From Cohnella rhizosphaerae (GTDB lineage: Bacteria > Bacillota > Bacilli > Paenibacillales > Paenibacillaceae): 64,000 nucleotides of DNA. The stretch is from assembly GCF_029525575.1 (NCBI RefSeq), contig NZ_JAPDIA010000003.1:1666214-1730213 (forward strand), given 5' to 3'. The position numbers were made by a program, and so were the translations under genes. Each line of letters opens with the position of its first letter. The stretch's first letter is position 1. Below, piece after piece: positions 49,161 to 58,968 of the stretch. The notes below the pieces were generated by a model. The model saw only the letters and a list, made by a program, of their open reading frames with translations, was not told the origin of the DNA and did not search any database.

Positions 49161-50224
49161 ATGGCTAAAATAAGAGGTGTTCCGACATTGAAGGTGACGA
49201 TCAGGGACGTGGCGCAGGCAGCGGGCGTCGCGCCGGCGACCGTGTCCAATTACTTGAACGACAGCGCGCCGGTCAGCGAAGCGGCCCGAAAAAAAATCGG
49301 CGATGCGATCGCCCGCTTGAATTATCGGCCGACCGTCCGGAGCGTCGTCCCGTCCAGGAACGCGATGGAGATCGCGCTGTTCGTGCCGGAGGCGTTCGAG
49401 GATAAGGATCGAATGTACCTCGACGAGACGTTTCTCGATTTATTGAGAGGGGTCGGCGAGCAGCTGCGCCAGTCGGGCAGCCGTCTGACGCTGCTGTGGC
49501 ACAAGCAGCTGCCCGACATCGAGCGCGAGATTATCGGTTCGGGCGCGATCGGCGGCGTTATTTACCCGAGCCCGCATGTGGACGATCCGATTCCGGGCTT
49601 GCTGCTGGACAACGACGTTCCGCTCGTGACGCTCGGGGAGCTGTCCAACCGGACCGATTATCATTCGGTCGACATGGACAACATCGCCGGCGCGCAGATG
49701 GCGACCCGGCATCTGATCGAGCTCGGACACACGGACATCGCCTTTATCGCGCCGTGCCCGCTCGATACGATGCTGAGCTTCTACCGGCTCACCGGTTACC
49801 AGCGTGCGATGACGCTTAGCGGTCTGCCCCTGCGCCCGAGTACGTGCGGGTCGGCGATTTCAGCGCGGAGACCGGCTACCGGATCGCCGCGGAGCTGCTC
49901 GCGCTGCCGCATCCGCCCACGGCGATCGTGGCCGGCCGGGACATGCTGGCGCTTGGCGCGATCGCCGCGGCGAGGCAGGCGGGACTTGGGACGCCGGGGC
50001 AGCTGGCCGTCACCGGCTTCGACAATACGACGCTCGCGGAGCATCACGGCATTACGAGCGTGAAGGCGCCGCTGTACGACATCGGCGCGGAGGCGACCAA
50101 GCTGCTGCTGGAGATCGTCGCGGACAAGCGCTCGCCGGCGCGCAAGCTCGTCATCCCGACCCAGCTCGTCGTCCGCGCATCGAGCGATCCGGCGTCGCGC
50201 GACACAGGGCTGCGGTTTTATTGA
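49161..50224 (+). CDS. LacI-family transcriptional repressor, one apparent frameshift (missing base)
   Basis: About 354 residues: VTIRDVAQAAGVAPATVSNY helix-turn-helix, hinge near RPTVRSVVPSRNAMEIALF, effector domain with IAGAQMATRHLIELGHTDIA and, after the break, FSAETGYRIAAELLALPHPP, IVAGRDMLALGAIAA and TGFDNTTLAEHHGI. The break lies near 49827-49840; unlike nearly all others here the shift needs one added base (CGCCC to CGCCCC gives LPLRPEYVRVGDF). It is divergent from the F5/8C gene, which it may control. Start codon uncertain between 49161 and an in-frame TTG at 49188. Confidence 0.85.
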
Positions 50225-50252
50225 GCGCGTGGTCTCACCTGGCGATATAGAG

Positions 50253-51210
50253 CTTAGCGGCAAAAGATCCTTTGTTCGCTTCAAAAAAAATTCGGCGCGG
50301 GCGCTTAGCGGAAGAAAGTTCCGCTATTCGCAACGTAGCCGCCAAGGGGCAGTGGCTTAGCGGAAGAAAGTTCCGCTATTCGCACCATAGCCACCCTGGC
50401 GCAGTGGCTTAGCGGAAGAAAGTTCCGCTATTCGCACCATAGCCAACCCGGCGCAGTGGCTTAGCGGAAGAAAGTTCCGCTATTCGCACCATAGCCAACC
50501 CGGCGCAGTGGCTTAGCGGAAGAAAGTTCCGCTATTCGCACCATAGCCGCCTCGGCGCAGTGGCTTAGCGGAAGAAAGTTCCGCTATTCGCACCATAGCC
50601 AACCCGGCGCAGTGGCTTAGCGGAAGAAAGTTCCGCTATTCGCAACGTAGCCAACCCGGCGCAGTGGCTTAGCGGAAGAAAGTTCCGCTATTCGCAACGT
50701 AGCCACCCTGGCGCAGTGGCTTAGCGGCAAAAAGTTCCGCTATTCGCACCATAGCCAACCCGGCGCAGTGGCTTAGCGGCAAAAAGTTCCGCTATTCGCA
50801 CTGTAGCCGCCAAGGGGCAGTGGCTTAGCGGAAGAAAGTTCCGCTATTCGCCCCATAGCCGCCAAGGGGCAGTGGCTTAGCGGAAGAAATTTCCGCTAAT
50901 CGCACCATAGCCAACCCCGCGCAGTGGCTTAGCGGAAGAAATTTCCGCTAATCGCACCATAGCCAACCCGGCGCAGTGGCCTAGCGGCAAAAAGTTCCGC
51001 TATTCGCAACGTAGCCAACCCGGCGCAGTGGCTTAGCGGCAAAAAGTTCCGCTATTCGCACCATAGCTCCCGTCGCAAGCGCTTAGCGGCTGCAAAAGCC
51101 GCTATCGTCTCCGCCTGGCCACACACGGGAGGGCTTAGCGGCAAACCCTGCCGCTATCGCCCCGCAGGCCCGCTACACAGGCGAAATAGCGGCAAACCCT
51201 GCCGCTATTA
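50253..51210. repeat. Tandem array, about 18 units of 52 bp with TAGCGGAA-N5-TTCCGCTA palindromes
   Basis: Starting at 50306, the palindrome TAGCGGAA-GAAAG-TTCCGCTA recurs every 52 bp (50306, 50358, 50410, 50462, 50514 and onward) joined by ATTCGCACCATAGCCAACCCGGCGCAGTGGCT-like linkers. The last three units (51084, 51136, 51187) keep the palindrome arms TAGCGG/CCGCTA with different loops. A decayed unit precedes at about 50250. It fills the gap between lacI and the csoR promoter; no gene seen. Confidence 0.95.
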
Positions 51211-51254
51211 CCTCGCAGGCCCGCTAAGCCCTGTGCAGAAACTCATCTTTTCGC

Positions 51255-51284
51255 TTGCTTTTATATAGGGTGGGGGAGTATAAT
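51255..51284 (+). promoter_or_regulatory. csoR promoter with CsoR box in the spacer
   Basis: TTGCTT (51255-51260), 18 bp, TATAAT (51279-51284). The G-tract box TATAGGGTGGGGGAGTATA (51264-51282) covers the spacer and part of the -10, like known CsoR operators. Confidence 0.75.
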
Positions 51285-51310
51285 TGCTACAAGAGAAGGG
51301 GGCTGCGATC

Positions 51311-51670
51311 ATGAGCGATACCGTTAATCCCGAAGCCTACAAGCCGCTCTTGCACGGCGACGAGGCCGAGTCCTGCCACCACGAGGGCGGAGAGCGCAAA
51401 AGCCACCACTCGGACAAGGTCAAGAGCAGTCTGATCAGCAGGCTGAATCGCATCGAAGGCCAAGTGAGGGGCATTAAAGGCCTGATCGAGCGGGATACTT
51501 ATTGCGACGACGTGCTGAATCAGATCGCGTCCGTGCAATCGGCGTTGAACGGCGTGGGCAAGCTGCTGCTCGAGCATCATCTCAAGAGCTGCGTCGTCGA
51601 GCGGATTCAGGAGGGCGACACGGACGTGCTGGCCGAGTTGATGACGACGATGAACAAGCTTATTAAGTAA
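51311..51670 (+). CDS. csoR: Copper-sensing transcriptional repressor CsoR
   Basis: An intact 119-residue all-helical repressor: SSLISRLNRIEGQVRGIKGL, then the Cu(I) ligands Cys in RDTYCDDVLNQIASV and His/Cys in LLEHHLKSCVVERI, the conserved C-H-C set. The N-terminus is His-rich (SCHHEGGERKSHHSDK). Start ATG 51311 follows GAAGGGGG; an upstream in-frame TTG at 51284 would lie on the promoter. It should release its GC-tract operators, before itself and before copA, when copper binds. Confidence 0.93.
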   Translation: MSDTVNPEAYKPLLHGDEAESCHHEGGERKSHHSDKVKSSLISRLNRIEGQVRGIKGLIERDTYCDDVLNQIASVQSALNGVGKLLLEHHLKSCVVERIQEGDTDVLAELMTTMNKLIK

Positions 51671-51742
51671 AGAGCGCTTTAATGAATCAATCAGCCAAAT
51701 TAACCATCCGCGGCGGATACGCCGTTTTCTTATGGACAAATT

Positions 51743-51760
51743 TATAGGGTTGGGGGGTAT
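51743..51760. promoter_or_regulatory. CsoR box before copA
   Basis: TATAGGGTTGGGGGGTAT, nearly the same as the box in the csoR promoter (51264-51282). Confidence 0.7.
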
Positions 51761-51768
51761 TGTACACA

Positions 51769-54332
51769 ATGAAGTCGAACTCGAAAGATACGGAGCAGGC
51801 GACCTTGGCGATAACGGGGATGACCTGCGCAGCTTGCGCGAACCGCATCGAGAAAGGCCTCGGCAAACTTGAAGGCGTCGACGCGGCCAACGTCAACTTC
51901 GCAATGGAAACGGCGAGTGTCAGCTACGACCCGTCGCGCGTCGGCATCGGCGCCATGGAGGAGACGATCCGCAAGCTGGGCTACGATACCGCGATGAAGA
52001 CGGTGGACTTCTCGATCGAAGGCATGACCTGCGCCGCCTGCGCAGCACGGATCGAAAAGGGTCTCGGCAAGCTGCCGGGCGTCAGTGCCGCGTCCGTCAA
52101 TCTGGCGCTGGAAACGGCCCGGGTCGAATATGCATCGGGCGCGGTGTCGGTAGCCGACATGCAGCATAAGGTAGAGCAGCTTGGTTATAAGGCGACGCCA
52201 AAGCGCGACGAAACGGAAGACGCCGGAGCGGATCGCCGCGCAGCCGAACGCAGCCGCCAACTTCGCAAATTGCTGCTATCCGCCATCCTATCGCTCCCCC
52301 CTGCTCTGGAGCATGGTCGGCCATTTTACTTTTACCGACTGGATCTACGTGTCGGAGCTGTTCATGAATCCCTGGTTTCAGTTGGCGCTGGCGACGCCCG
52401 TACAGTTTTATATCGGCCGCGCCTTCTACGTCGGCGCCTACAAAGCGCTGCGCAACGGTAGCGCGAACATGGACGTCCTCGTCTCGCTCGGCACCTCCGC
52501 CGCTTATTTTTACAGTTTGTACCTGACGATCGACTGGGCGTCCGCCGGAATGGGTGTGCACCACGCGCCGCCGATGTACTATGAGACGAGCGCGATCCTG
52601 ATCACGCTGGTGCTGCTGGGAAAATGGTTCGAGCGATTGGCCAAAGGCCGCACGTCCGAGGCGATCAAATCGCTGATGGGCCTTCAGGCGAAAACGGCGC
52701 TTGTCCTAAGAGACGGCGCGGAGCTCGCGATCCCTGTGGAAGAAGTCGTGCGCGGCGATATCTTACTGGTCCGCCCGGGCGAGAAAGTACCTGTCGACGG
52801 CGAAGTCATCGAGGGAGAGTCTGCCGTCGACGAATCGATGCTGACGGGGGAGAGCTTGCCGGTCGGCAAAAAGGCGGGCGACGCCGTCATCGGCGCGACG
52901 GTCAACAAAAACGGACGGCTCCGAATCCGCGCAACCAAGGTCGGCAAGGACTCGGCGCTCGCGCAGATCGTCAAGGTCGTCGAGGAAGCGCAAGGCTCCA
53001 AGGCGCCGATTCAACGCGTGGCGGACGCGATATCCGGCATCTTCGTGCCGATCGTGGTCGGCATCGCGGCCCTGGCGTTTCTCGTCTGGTATTTCTTCGT
53101 GCAGCCCTGGGACTTCGCGGGAGCGCTGGAGAAGGCGATCGCGATCCTGGTTATCGCGTGTCCTTGCGCGCTCGGCCTGGCGACGCCGACTTCGATCATG
53201 GCGGGTTCGGGCCGGGCCGCCGAATTCGGCATCCTGTTCAAGGGCGGCGAGCATCTGGAGTTGACGCAGGGCATCGATACGGTCGTGCTGGATAAAACGG
53301 GTACCGTCACGAGGGGCAAGCCGGAATTGACGGATGTCATCGTCGCAGACGAAACAGCGGAAGCTGAGGCATTCCTGAGCGAAGGGGATAAGGTTCGCAA
53401 GGCGGCAAAACGCCTTAACGAAAGGCAAGGGGACGGACCTGCGGCGACGTCCGTGCTGAGCGAAGGGGATAAGGCCTCCCAACTGCTGCGGCTCGTCGGC
53501 GCTGCTGAGAAAAACTCCGAGCATCCGCTTGCTGAAGCGATCGTAGCGGGCATTCGCGAGCGGGGCATCGCGCTGCCGGATGCCGAATCGTTCGAGGCGC
53601 TGCCCGGTTACGGCGTGCGTGCGGCCGTGGAGGGCAGGCAGGTGCTGGTCGGCACGCGCCGTCTTCTGGAGCGGGAGGGCGCGGCGATCGGAACGGCGGC
53701 TTCGGAGACGATGACGCGGCTCGAGGGAGCGGGAAAGACGGCGATGCTCGCGGCGGTCGACGGCTCTTACGCCGGTATCGTAGCGGTAGCGGACACGGTG
53801 AAGGATACTTCCGCCGCGGCGATCGGCCGTCTGCGGGCGATGGGGATCGAGGTCGTCATGATCACGGGGGGACAACGCGCGCACGGCTGCGACGATCGCG
53901 GCCCAGGTCGGCATCTCCCGCGTGCTGGCGGAGGTGCTGCCGGAGGGCAAGGCGGCAGAGGTGAAAAAGCTGCAGGCAGCGGGCCGAAAGGTCGCGATGG
54001 TCGGCGACGGCATCAACGACGCGCCGGCGCTCGCGACAGCCGACGTCGGCATGGCGGTGGGGACGGGAACGGACGTCGCGATGGAGGCAGCGGACGTCAC
54101 GCTCATGCGGGGCGATCTCGCAAGCATCCCCGACGCGATCGAGATGAGCCGGCTCACGATGCGCAACATCCGTCAAAACCTGTTCTGGGCGCTCGGCTAC
54201 AATACAATCGGCATCCCCGTCGCGGCGATCGGACTGCTGGCTCCGTGGGTCGCCGGCGCGGCGATGGCGCTCAGCTCGGTGTCCGTCGTGCTGAACGCGC
54301 TGCGGCTGCAGCGGGCGAAGCTGCGTCCCTGA
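51769..54332 (+). CDS. copA: Copper-exporting P1B-type ATPase CopA, two apparent frameshifts
   Basis: About 853 residues in the cytoplasmic membrane, pumping Cu(I) out. Two N-terminal metal-binding domains ([30 protein letters not shown]), membrane helices, actuator TGES ([12 protein letters not shown]), the CPC ion site ([13 protein letters not shown]), phosphorylation loop [22 protein letters not shown] and [20 protein letters not shown]. The frame breaks in a C6 run (52296-52301) and a G6 run (53866-53871). An unusual insert of about 35 residues between the phosphorylation site and NSEHPL contains LSEGDK twice, encoded by an identical 19-bp direct repeat (53375-53393, 53456-53474). Transcribed with or just after csoR, with its own CsoR box. 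Confidence 0.93.
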
Positions 54333-54427
54333 CGCCGCCTCCGCCGATAACCCCTGAACCATTATCCTTAACGTACGACGAAGCGTTGTCCGGAGGCCGG
54401 CAGATCCTCGGCATTGAGGCAAAACGC

Positions 54428-54472
54428 AAAAGGGATGAAGCAGAGCGCGGCTCTGCCTCATCCCTTTTTTTA
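54428..54472 (+). terminator. Terminator of copA
   Basis: AAAGGGATGAAGCAGAGC / GCTCTGCCTCATCCCTTT stem with a T7 tail. Confidence 0.8.
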
Positions 54473-54539
54473 GCGCTATGGGGCCGATCGACAATGGGAG
54501 AAGAAAAGGCGCTTGTTCGATGTACGCAGGTCGACTTTC

Positions 54540-54757
54540 CCGAGGTTTTGCAGGCGAAATACCTGCATCTGTACATGAATTTTCTGCCGACGAAGGGCTG
54601 GCGGTGAAATACATGCAAATATGCAGGTAATTTCAAAGAACAAGCCGAGGTTCCGGCTGATGGAGGTAAAAAGCTGCATAATTGCATCTTTTCGACCTAT
54701 AGGGGCGAGAGCATTAAAAAATAGATGTATATTTGCAGGCATTGCGGCGAAATAACG
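54540..54757. repeat. Diverged intergenic element with TGCA-containing motifs, copy 2
   Basis: Related to 41210-41411: shared order of TTTTCTGCCGAC, GAAAT(A/G)C(A/C)TGCAAAT(A/G)TGCAGG, ACAAGCCG(A/G) and AAATAGATGTA(T/G)ATTTGCAGGCATTGCGGCG. It lies between convergent copA and lacI. A further hairpin CCGGCTCATC / GATGAGCCGG (54803-54842) follows. No gene seen in 54333-54916. Confidence 0.75.
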
Positions 54758-54802
54758 TGGGTCGCGGCGCACAACCGAGCGTTGCGGAGCAGACACGAGC
54801 GG

Positions 54803-54842
54803 CCGGCTCATCGGAACGGATGGCGGATGGCGGATGAGCCGG
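54803..54842. terminator. Hairpin downstream of the minus-strand lacI
   Basis: 10-bp arms CCGGCTCATC and GATGAGCCGG with a 20-nt loop containing GGATGGCGGATGGCG; no U-tract. Possible terminator or repeat remnant. Confidence 0.35.
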
Positions 54843-54916
54843 TGACCGGCGTTACAGGCAAATCAAGCTTCGGATTCCCGGCCCAACGCCATCTTTCCTG
54901 ACGGTTTTATGCGCCT

Positions 54917-55981
54917 TTAGTCCGCCGCGGCCGCCGCGTCGTCCTTCAAAGCGTCCGCGTGCCCACCGCAGCTCTCGCGCACGACCAGCTCGGAGGGAAT
55001 GACGACGTTTTGCGGCGCCCGGTCTTTCTTGCGGCCGAGCAGCTTCAGCATGAGACGCGCGCCTTCCTTGCCGATCTCGTACAGGTTGGTCGTGGCGGAG
55101 GAGATGCCGTACTTGACGGCGGCGGCGCTGTTCTCGAAGCTGACGATCGCGAGGTCGCTGGGCACCGAGACGCCGTGCGCCCTGGCGTAGTCGATGACGC
55201 CGACCGCCTGCGCGTCCCGTCCCGCGACGAGTGCCGTCGGCGGCTCCTTCAGCGTCAGGAAGCGTTCCGCGGCCTTGTAGCCGCTCTGTTCCTTTTCGTC
55301 GCCGATGTACAAATAGTCGTCCCTAAGCCGCAGTCCCGCTTCCTCCATCGCGTCCTTGAAGCCCTCGTACCGGTCCTCGCATACCAGGTAATTAAGCGGT
55401 CCGGGACTGATGAAGGCGATCCGGCGATGGCCGAGTCCGAGCAGATGGCGCGTGTTTTTATACGAGATCTCGTAATTGTCCACGTCCACCGAGTTGACGC
55501 GGTTCGCTTGACTGTTGCTTCCTACGATGACGACGGGGAAATTTTGTTCGGTCAGCTCTTCGATCGTCTGAAAATCGTGTTCGGGCAAGCAGATCAGCAC
55601 GCCGTCCATCGCCCGCTCGCGCATCAGCTTGACGAGCTTGGGCGTCTTGGTCTTATGGCCGAGACTGTCCCAAGCGAGCAGCAGATTGTAATCCTTGTGG
55701 TCGAGCACCTCGCCGATTCCCTGCAGCAGGTCGTTGAAGTTATTGTTGCCGGAAAAGGAGAAGAAGTCGGTGGCGGGATGCGGCGTGAACAGGCAGACGG
55801 TGTTCGTCTTGCGCGTCACGAGTCCGCGGGCCGCGGAATTCGGCTGGTAGTTCAGCCGCTTGATGACTTCCATGATGCGGGCCTTCGTCTCGGGGGCGAC
55901 GGGCGCCGTGCCGTTAAACGCGAACGAGACGGTCGAGATGGAGACGCCGGCTTCCCGAGCTATATCTTTGATTGTAACCAT
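54917..55981 (-). CDS. LacI-family transcriptional repressor of the third importer locus
   Basis: An intact 354-residue repressor: MVTIKDIAREAGVSISTVSF helix-turn-helix, hinge PNSAARGLVTRKTNTVCLF, effector domain with FVAGRD-like LVAGRDAQAVGVIDYAR and IVSFENSAAAVKYGISS. The ATG at 55981 has GAGG 9 nt upstream; the TTG at 55990 directly abuts it. It is divergent from the solute-binding protein gene, and three perfect AAAACGTTTT palindromes lie between them, so it very probably controls itself and the operon of 56359-64000. Confidence 0.92.
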   Translation of the reverse strand: MVTIKDIAREAGVSISTVSFAFNGTAPVAPETKARIMEVIKRLNYQPNSAARGLVTRKTNTVCLFTPHPATDFFSFSGNNNFNDLLQGIGEVLDHKDYNLLLAWDSLGHKTKTPKLVKLMRERAMDGVLICLPEHDFQTIEELTEQNFPVVIVGSNSQANRVNSVDVDNYEISYKNTRHLLGLGHRRIAFISPGPLNYLVCEDRYEGFKDAMEEAGLRLRDDYLYIGDEKEQSGYKAAERFLTLKEPPTALVAGRDAQAVGVIDYARAHGVSVPSDLAIVSFENSAAAVKYGISSATTNLYEIGKEGARLMLKLLGRKKDRAPQNVVIPSELVVRESCGGHADALKDDAAAAAD

Positions 55982-55998
55982 CGGCTGCAACCTCGCTT

Positions 55999-56320
55999 AA
56001 AACGTTTTTATAAATATAGCATAAATCATGCGTATATAGGCATCGAATTCATCCAAGCATGCCGATTTTGGTAGCGTTTTAATAGGCGTTTTTCTCAAAA
56101 ACCCTTATGCGACGCGGTTTTTTTTGAGTAATAAAAACGTTTTATTTTAATGTTGAGAATACGTTGCGGAAAATGCTATGCTGAATGTGCAAGGAAAAAG
56201 AAAGGGCTTACAGCGCGGAAAACGAGCACGGGGGCAATCGTCAACGGAGACGAATTCCGTAATCGCGGCATTTATTCTCGAATTTAAGCGCTGTATGGCA
56301 CCAGTGAATAAAAACGTTTT
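55999..56320. promoter_or_regulatory. Divergent regulatory region with three AAAACGTTTT operators
   Basis: Perfect palindromes at 55999-56008 (beside lacI), 56134-56143 (upstream of the importer -35) and 56311-56320 (near the importer start); a half site lies near 56081. A likely importer promoter is TTGAGA (56153-56158), 18 bp, TATGCT (56177-56182). Three sites would allow looping. The stretch 56183-56310 shows no gene. Confidence 0.65.
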
Positions 56321-56358
56321 ACTAAAAACTCATTTGGAAAGGGGAACTTCACAAATGA

Positions 56359-57985
56359 ATGTTCGTCAAAAAAACGGCTTTGCTGCTCGCTTCCTCGCTC
56401 GCCGTCGCTTCGCTCTCCGCCTGCTCCGGCTCGAAAGGCAACGGCAATGCTTCGCCCTCGGCTTCGGATGCCGGGGCATCTTCATCCGTATCCGCCTCCG
56501 GAACCGCTTCCGCATCGGCCGGCGAGCCCAAAGCCAAGAAGACGATCGTTTTCTCCACGATCACCAACTACTATACGGCAGGCCTCCAGCTGGCGGCGGA
56601 AGATTATCAGAAGCTTCATCCGGAGACGACCGTCAAGATCGACATCGTGTCCGACAACACGACCTACCAGACGTCCTTCCAGGCCAAGATGGCGGCAGGC
56701 GGCGACGATGCGCCGGATATCGTGCACGCCAACCTGCTCGGCGATACGCCGGCCAACAACGTGAAGAAGGGCTACATCCTGAAGCTGAACGATTTCGTGA
56801 AGGCGCCCAATGCCTACAACAACGGCACGACGCTTTACGACGGCATCAACGGCGATTACTGGCCTTACGCGTACACCTCCGACGGCGACATTTTCATGCT
56901 GCCGTTCGATCTGGTCGGCACGGGCTTTTATTACAACAAGGACCTGTTCGCGAAGGCCGGCATTACCGAGGCGCCGACGACCTGGGAAGACCTGTTCGCC
57001 GACCTGCAGAAGCTCAAGGACCAGAAGATCATCCCGCTCTCGATGTCGCAGGCGACCGGCTCCGACTACGAAGGCTGGATGGTGGGCGCTTTCGAGGACT
57101 GGGCGAACCGTTCCCTGATTCCGGACATCCTCGTGCAGCCGGGTGACGCCCGCAATACGCCTGAAGTCGAGGCGATCAACGGCAAAGTCAAATACGATCC
57201 GGCCAATCCGTTCTTCGACATCGGCGCGGTCGTCGACGCGGAGCGGACGATGGCGCTGTGGAAGTCGGGCAAATACGATCTGCTGGGTCCGGCAGAGCAG
57301 AAAATCTGGTCCACGCTGAAGCAATTGTCGACTTATCTGCAGCCCGGCTACGCGACGATGAAGGACGCCGACGCGTATCAGCTGTTCATCTCGGGCAAGG
57401 CGGCCGCCTACTGGAACGGCAGCTGGCAGGTCGGCCAGATTCTCAAGGATCAGCAGGCGCTGGGCGACAAAGGCTTCGAATGGGGCACCTTCAAGTTCCC
57501 CCGGCTTCAAAGAAGCCGATCCGAACTTCCCGGGCGACCCGCGCGGTATTCTCGTGCCGGGCCACCAGATCGCCGTCACCGCCAAGAAGGACGCCGACAC
57601 GGTCGCGCGCGCCGAGGACTTCCTGCAATTCCTTTACTCGCCCGACGAAGCGCAAAAGGTGTTCACGACGACGATTGACGCCGGCCAGTTCGTACAGGGG
57701 CCGAGCCTTGTCAAGGGCGTCACGCTGCCGGATGTCGTCAATTCGTATCTGGACGGCTTTAAGGTCGCCGGCAACATGAACGGTTCGATCGGACAGATCG
57801 CCAACGGCAACCCGGCCGGCGAACCGAACGCGACCGCCGAAGGGAAGTCGCTGGAGCTGCAATACTACAACGACAAGATTACGCTCGAGCAGTTCCTGCA
57901 GAAGAAAGCGGATTTTACGAAAAAGACCAACGAAAAGTACATCGCGGACAACAAATTCGACCTCGACCCCAAGACCAATCCGTAA
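56359..57985 (+). CDS. Sugar ABC transporter substrate-binding lipoprotein, one apparent frameshift
   Basis: About 541 residues. Signal peptide MFVKKTALLLASSLAVASLS with lipobox SLSAC (Cys22), Ser/Ala linker and a solute-binding fold (FSTITNYYTAGLQLAAEDYQ, FDLVGTGFYYNKDLFAKAGI, GKAAAYWNGSWQVGQ). The frame changes in a C5 run (57498-57502); C4 gives KFPGFKEADPNFPGDPRG. I chose ATG 56359, which needs no frameshift; ATG 56355 is closer to GAAAGGGG and would need an A7 to A6 change. First gene of an importer followed by two permeases and two rhamnosidase-type enzymes, so a rhamnose-containing oligosaccharide is a reasonable substrate guess. Confidence 0.88.
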
Positions 57986-58072
57986 ACCCGCGCGCAAGCG
58001 GTCCGGCGGGCGCCCGACGGCGCTCCCGACCGCCAGGGCCGGCGCGAGTCCCGCTTCCAAGGAGCTGATGCC

Positions 58073-58968
58073 ATGAATACGGCGCGATGGAAAAGATACG
58101 GGCTTTCCTATTTGTTTTTGTTGCCCTCTTTTTTTGTTTATCGTCGTCTTTCTTTACTATCCCGTCATTCTCGCGTTTTTCCATTCCTTTACCGATTGGA
58201 ATCTCGTGCAGTCCAAGTGGACCGGGCTGCATAACTTCCGGACCATGTTCGGCGATTCGAGCTTCCGGACAGGCGCCGTCAACCAAGTTATCTACACGCT
58301 GACGGACGTGGTCAAAGCGATCGTATTTCCGTTGATCGCCGCGGAGCTGATCTTCTTGATCGGCGGACCGAGAATCAAATATACGTTCCGAACCGGCTTC
58401 ATCCTGCCGATGCTGCTGCCCGGCATCGTGACGATCCTGCTGTGGCAGAACATTTACGACCCGAACAACGGTTTGCTCAACCAACTGCTGACGCTCGTAG
58501 GCCTGGAGAGCTGGGTTCACGCATGGCTTGGCGAGGACAGCACCGCGCTATGGGCGATCGTTTTTTACAATTTCCCGTTTATCGCCGGCCTTCCGTTCCT
58601 GATCTTCTACGCGGCCATCGGCAACATGAGCCAGGAGCAGATCGAGGCGGCCCGGATCGACGGCGCGAACGGCTGGCAGGTTTTCACCCGAATTCATCTG
58701 CCGTTCCTCGTGCCTCAATTCAAAGTGGTGACCATTCTGACGATCATCGGCAGCCTCCAAGACTTCGTCAAGATCATGGTTATGACGGGCGGCGGCCCCG
58801 GCGTCGCGACGACCAACCCGGCGATGATCATGTACAACGCCGCGTTCGGCAGCTCGCAGTACGGCTACGGCTCCGCGATCGGCGTCTCGTTGTTCCTCGT
58901 TATTCTCGCGCTGACGCTGTTTAATATGAAGTTTCTCAAAACCGACTACTCAGGAGGTCCTGCCATGA
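58073..58968 (+). CDS. Sugar ABC transporter permease (first), one or two apparent frameshifts
   Basis: About 297 residues with six membrane segments and the EAA loop IEAARIDGANGWQVFTRIHLP. AAGGAG precedes the ATG. A T7 run (58129-58135) separates the first 20 residues; T6 gives LLPSFLFIVVFLYYPVI. As printed, the frame runs without a stop into the next permease. If the AAAA at 58938-58941 is one base too long, this gene ends with TGA at 58966-58968 overlapping the next ATG, the normal arrangement. A true fusion of the two subunits is the alternative. Confidence 0.82.
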
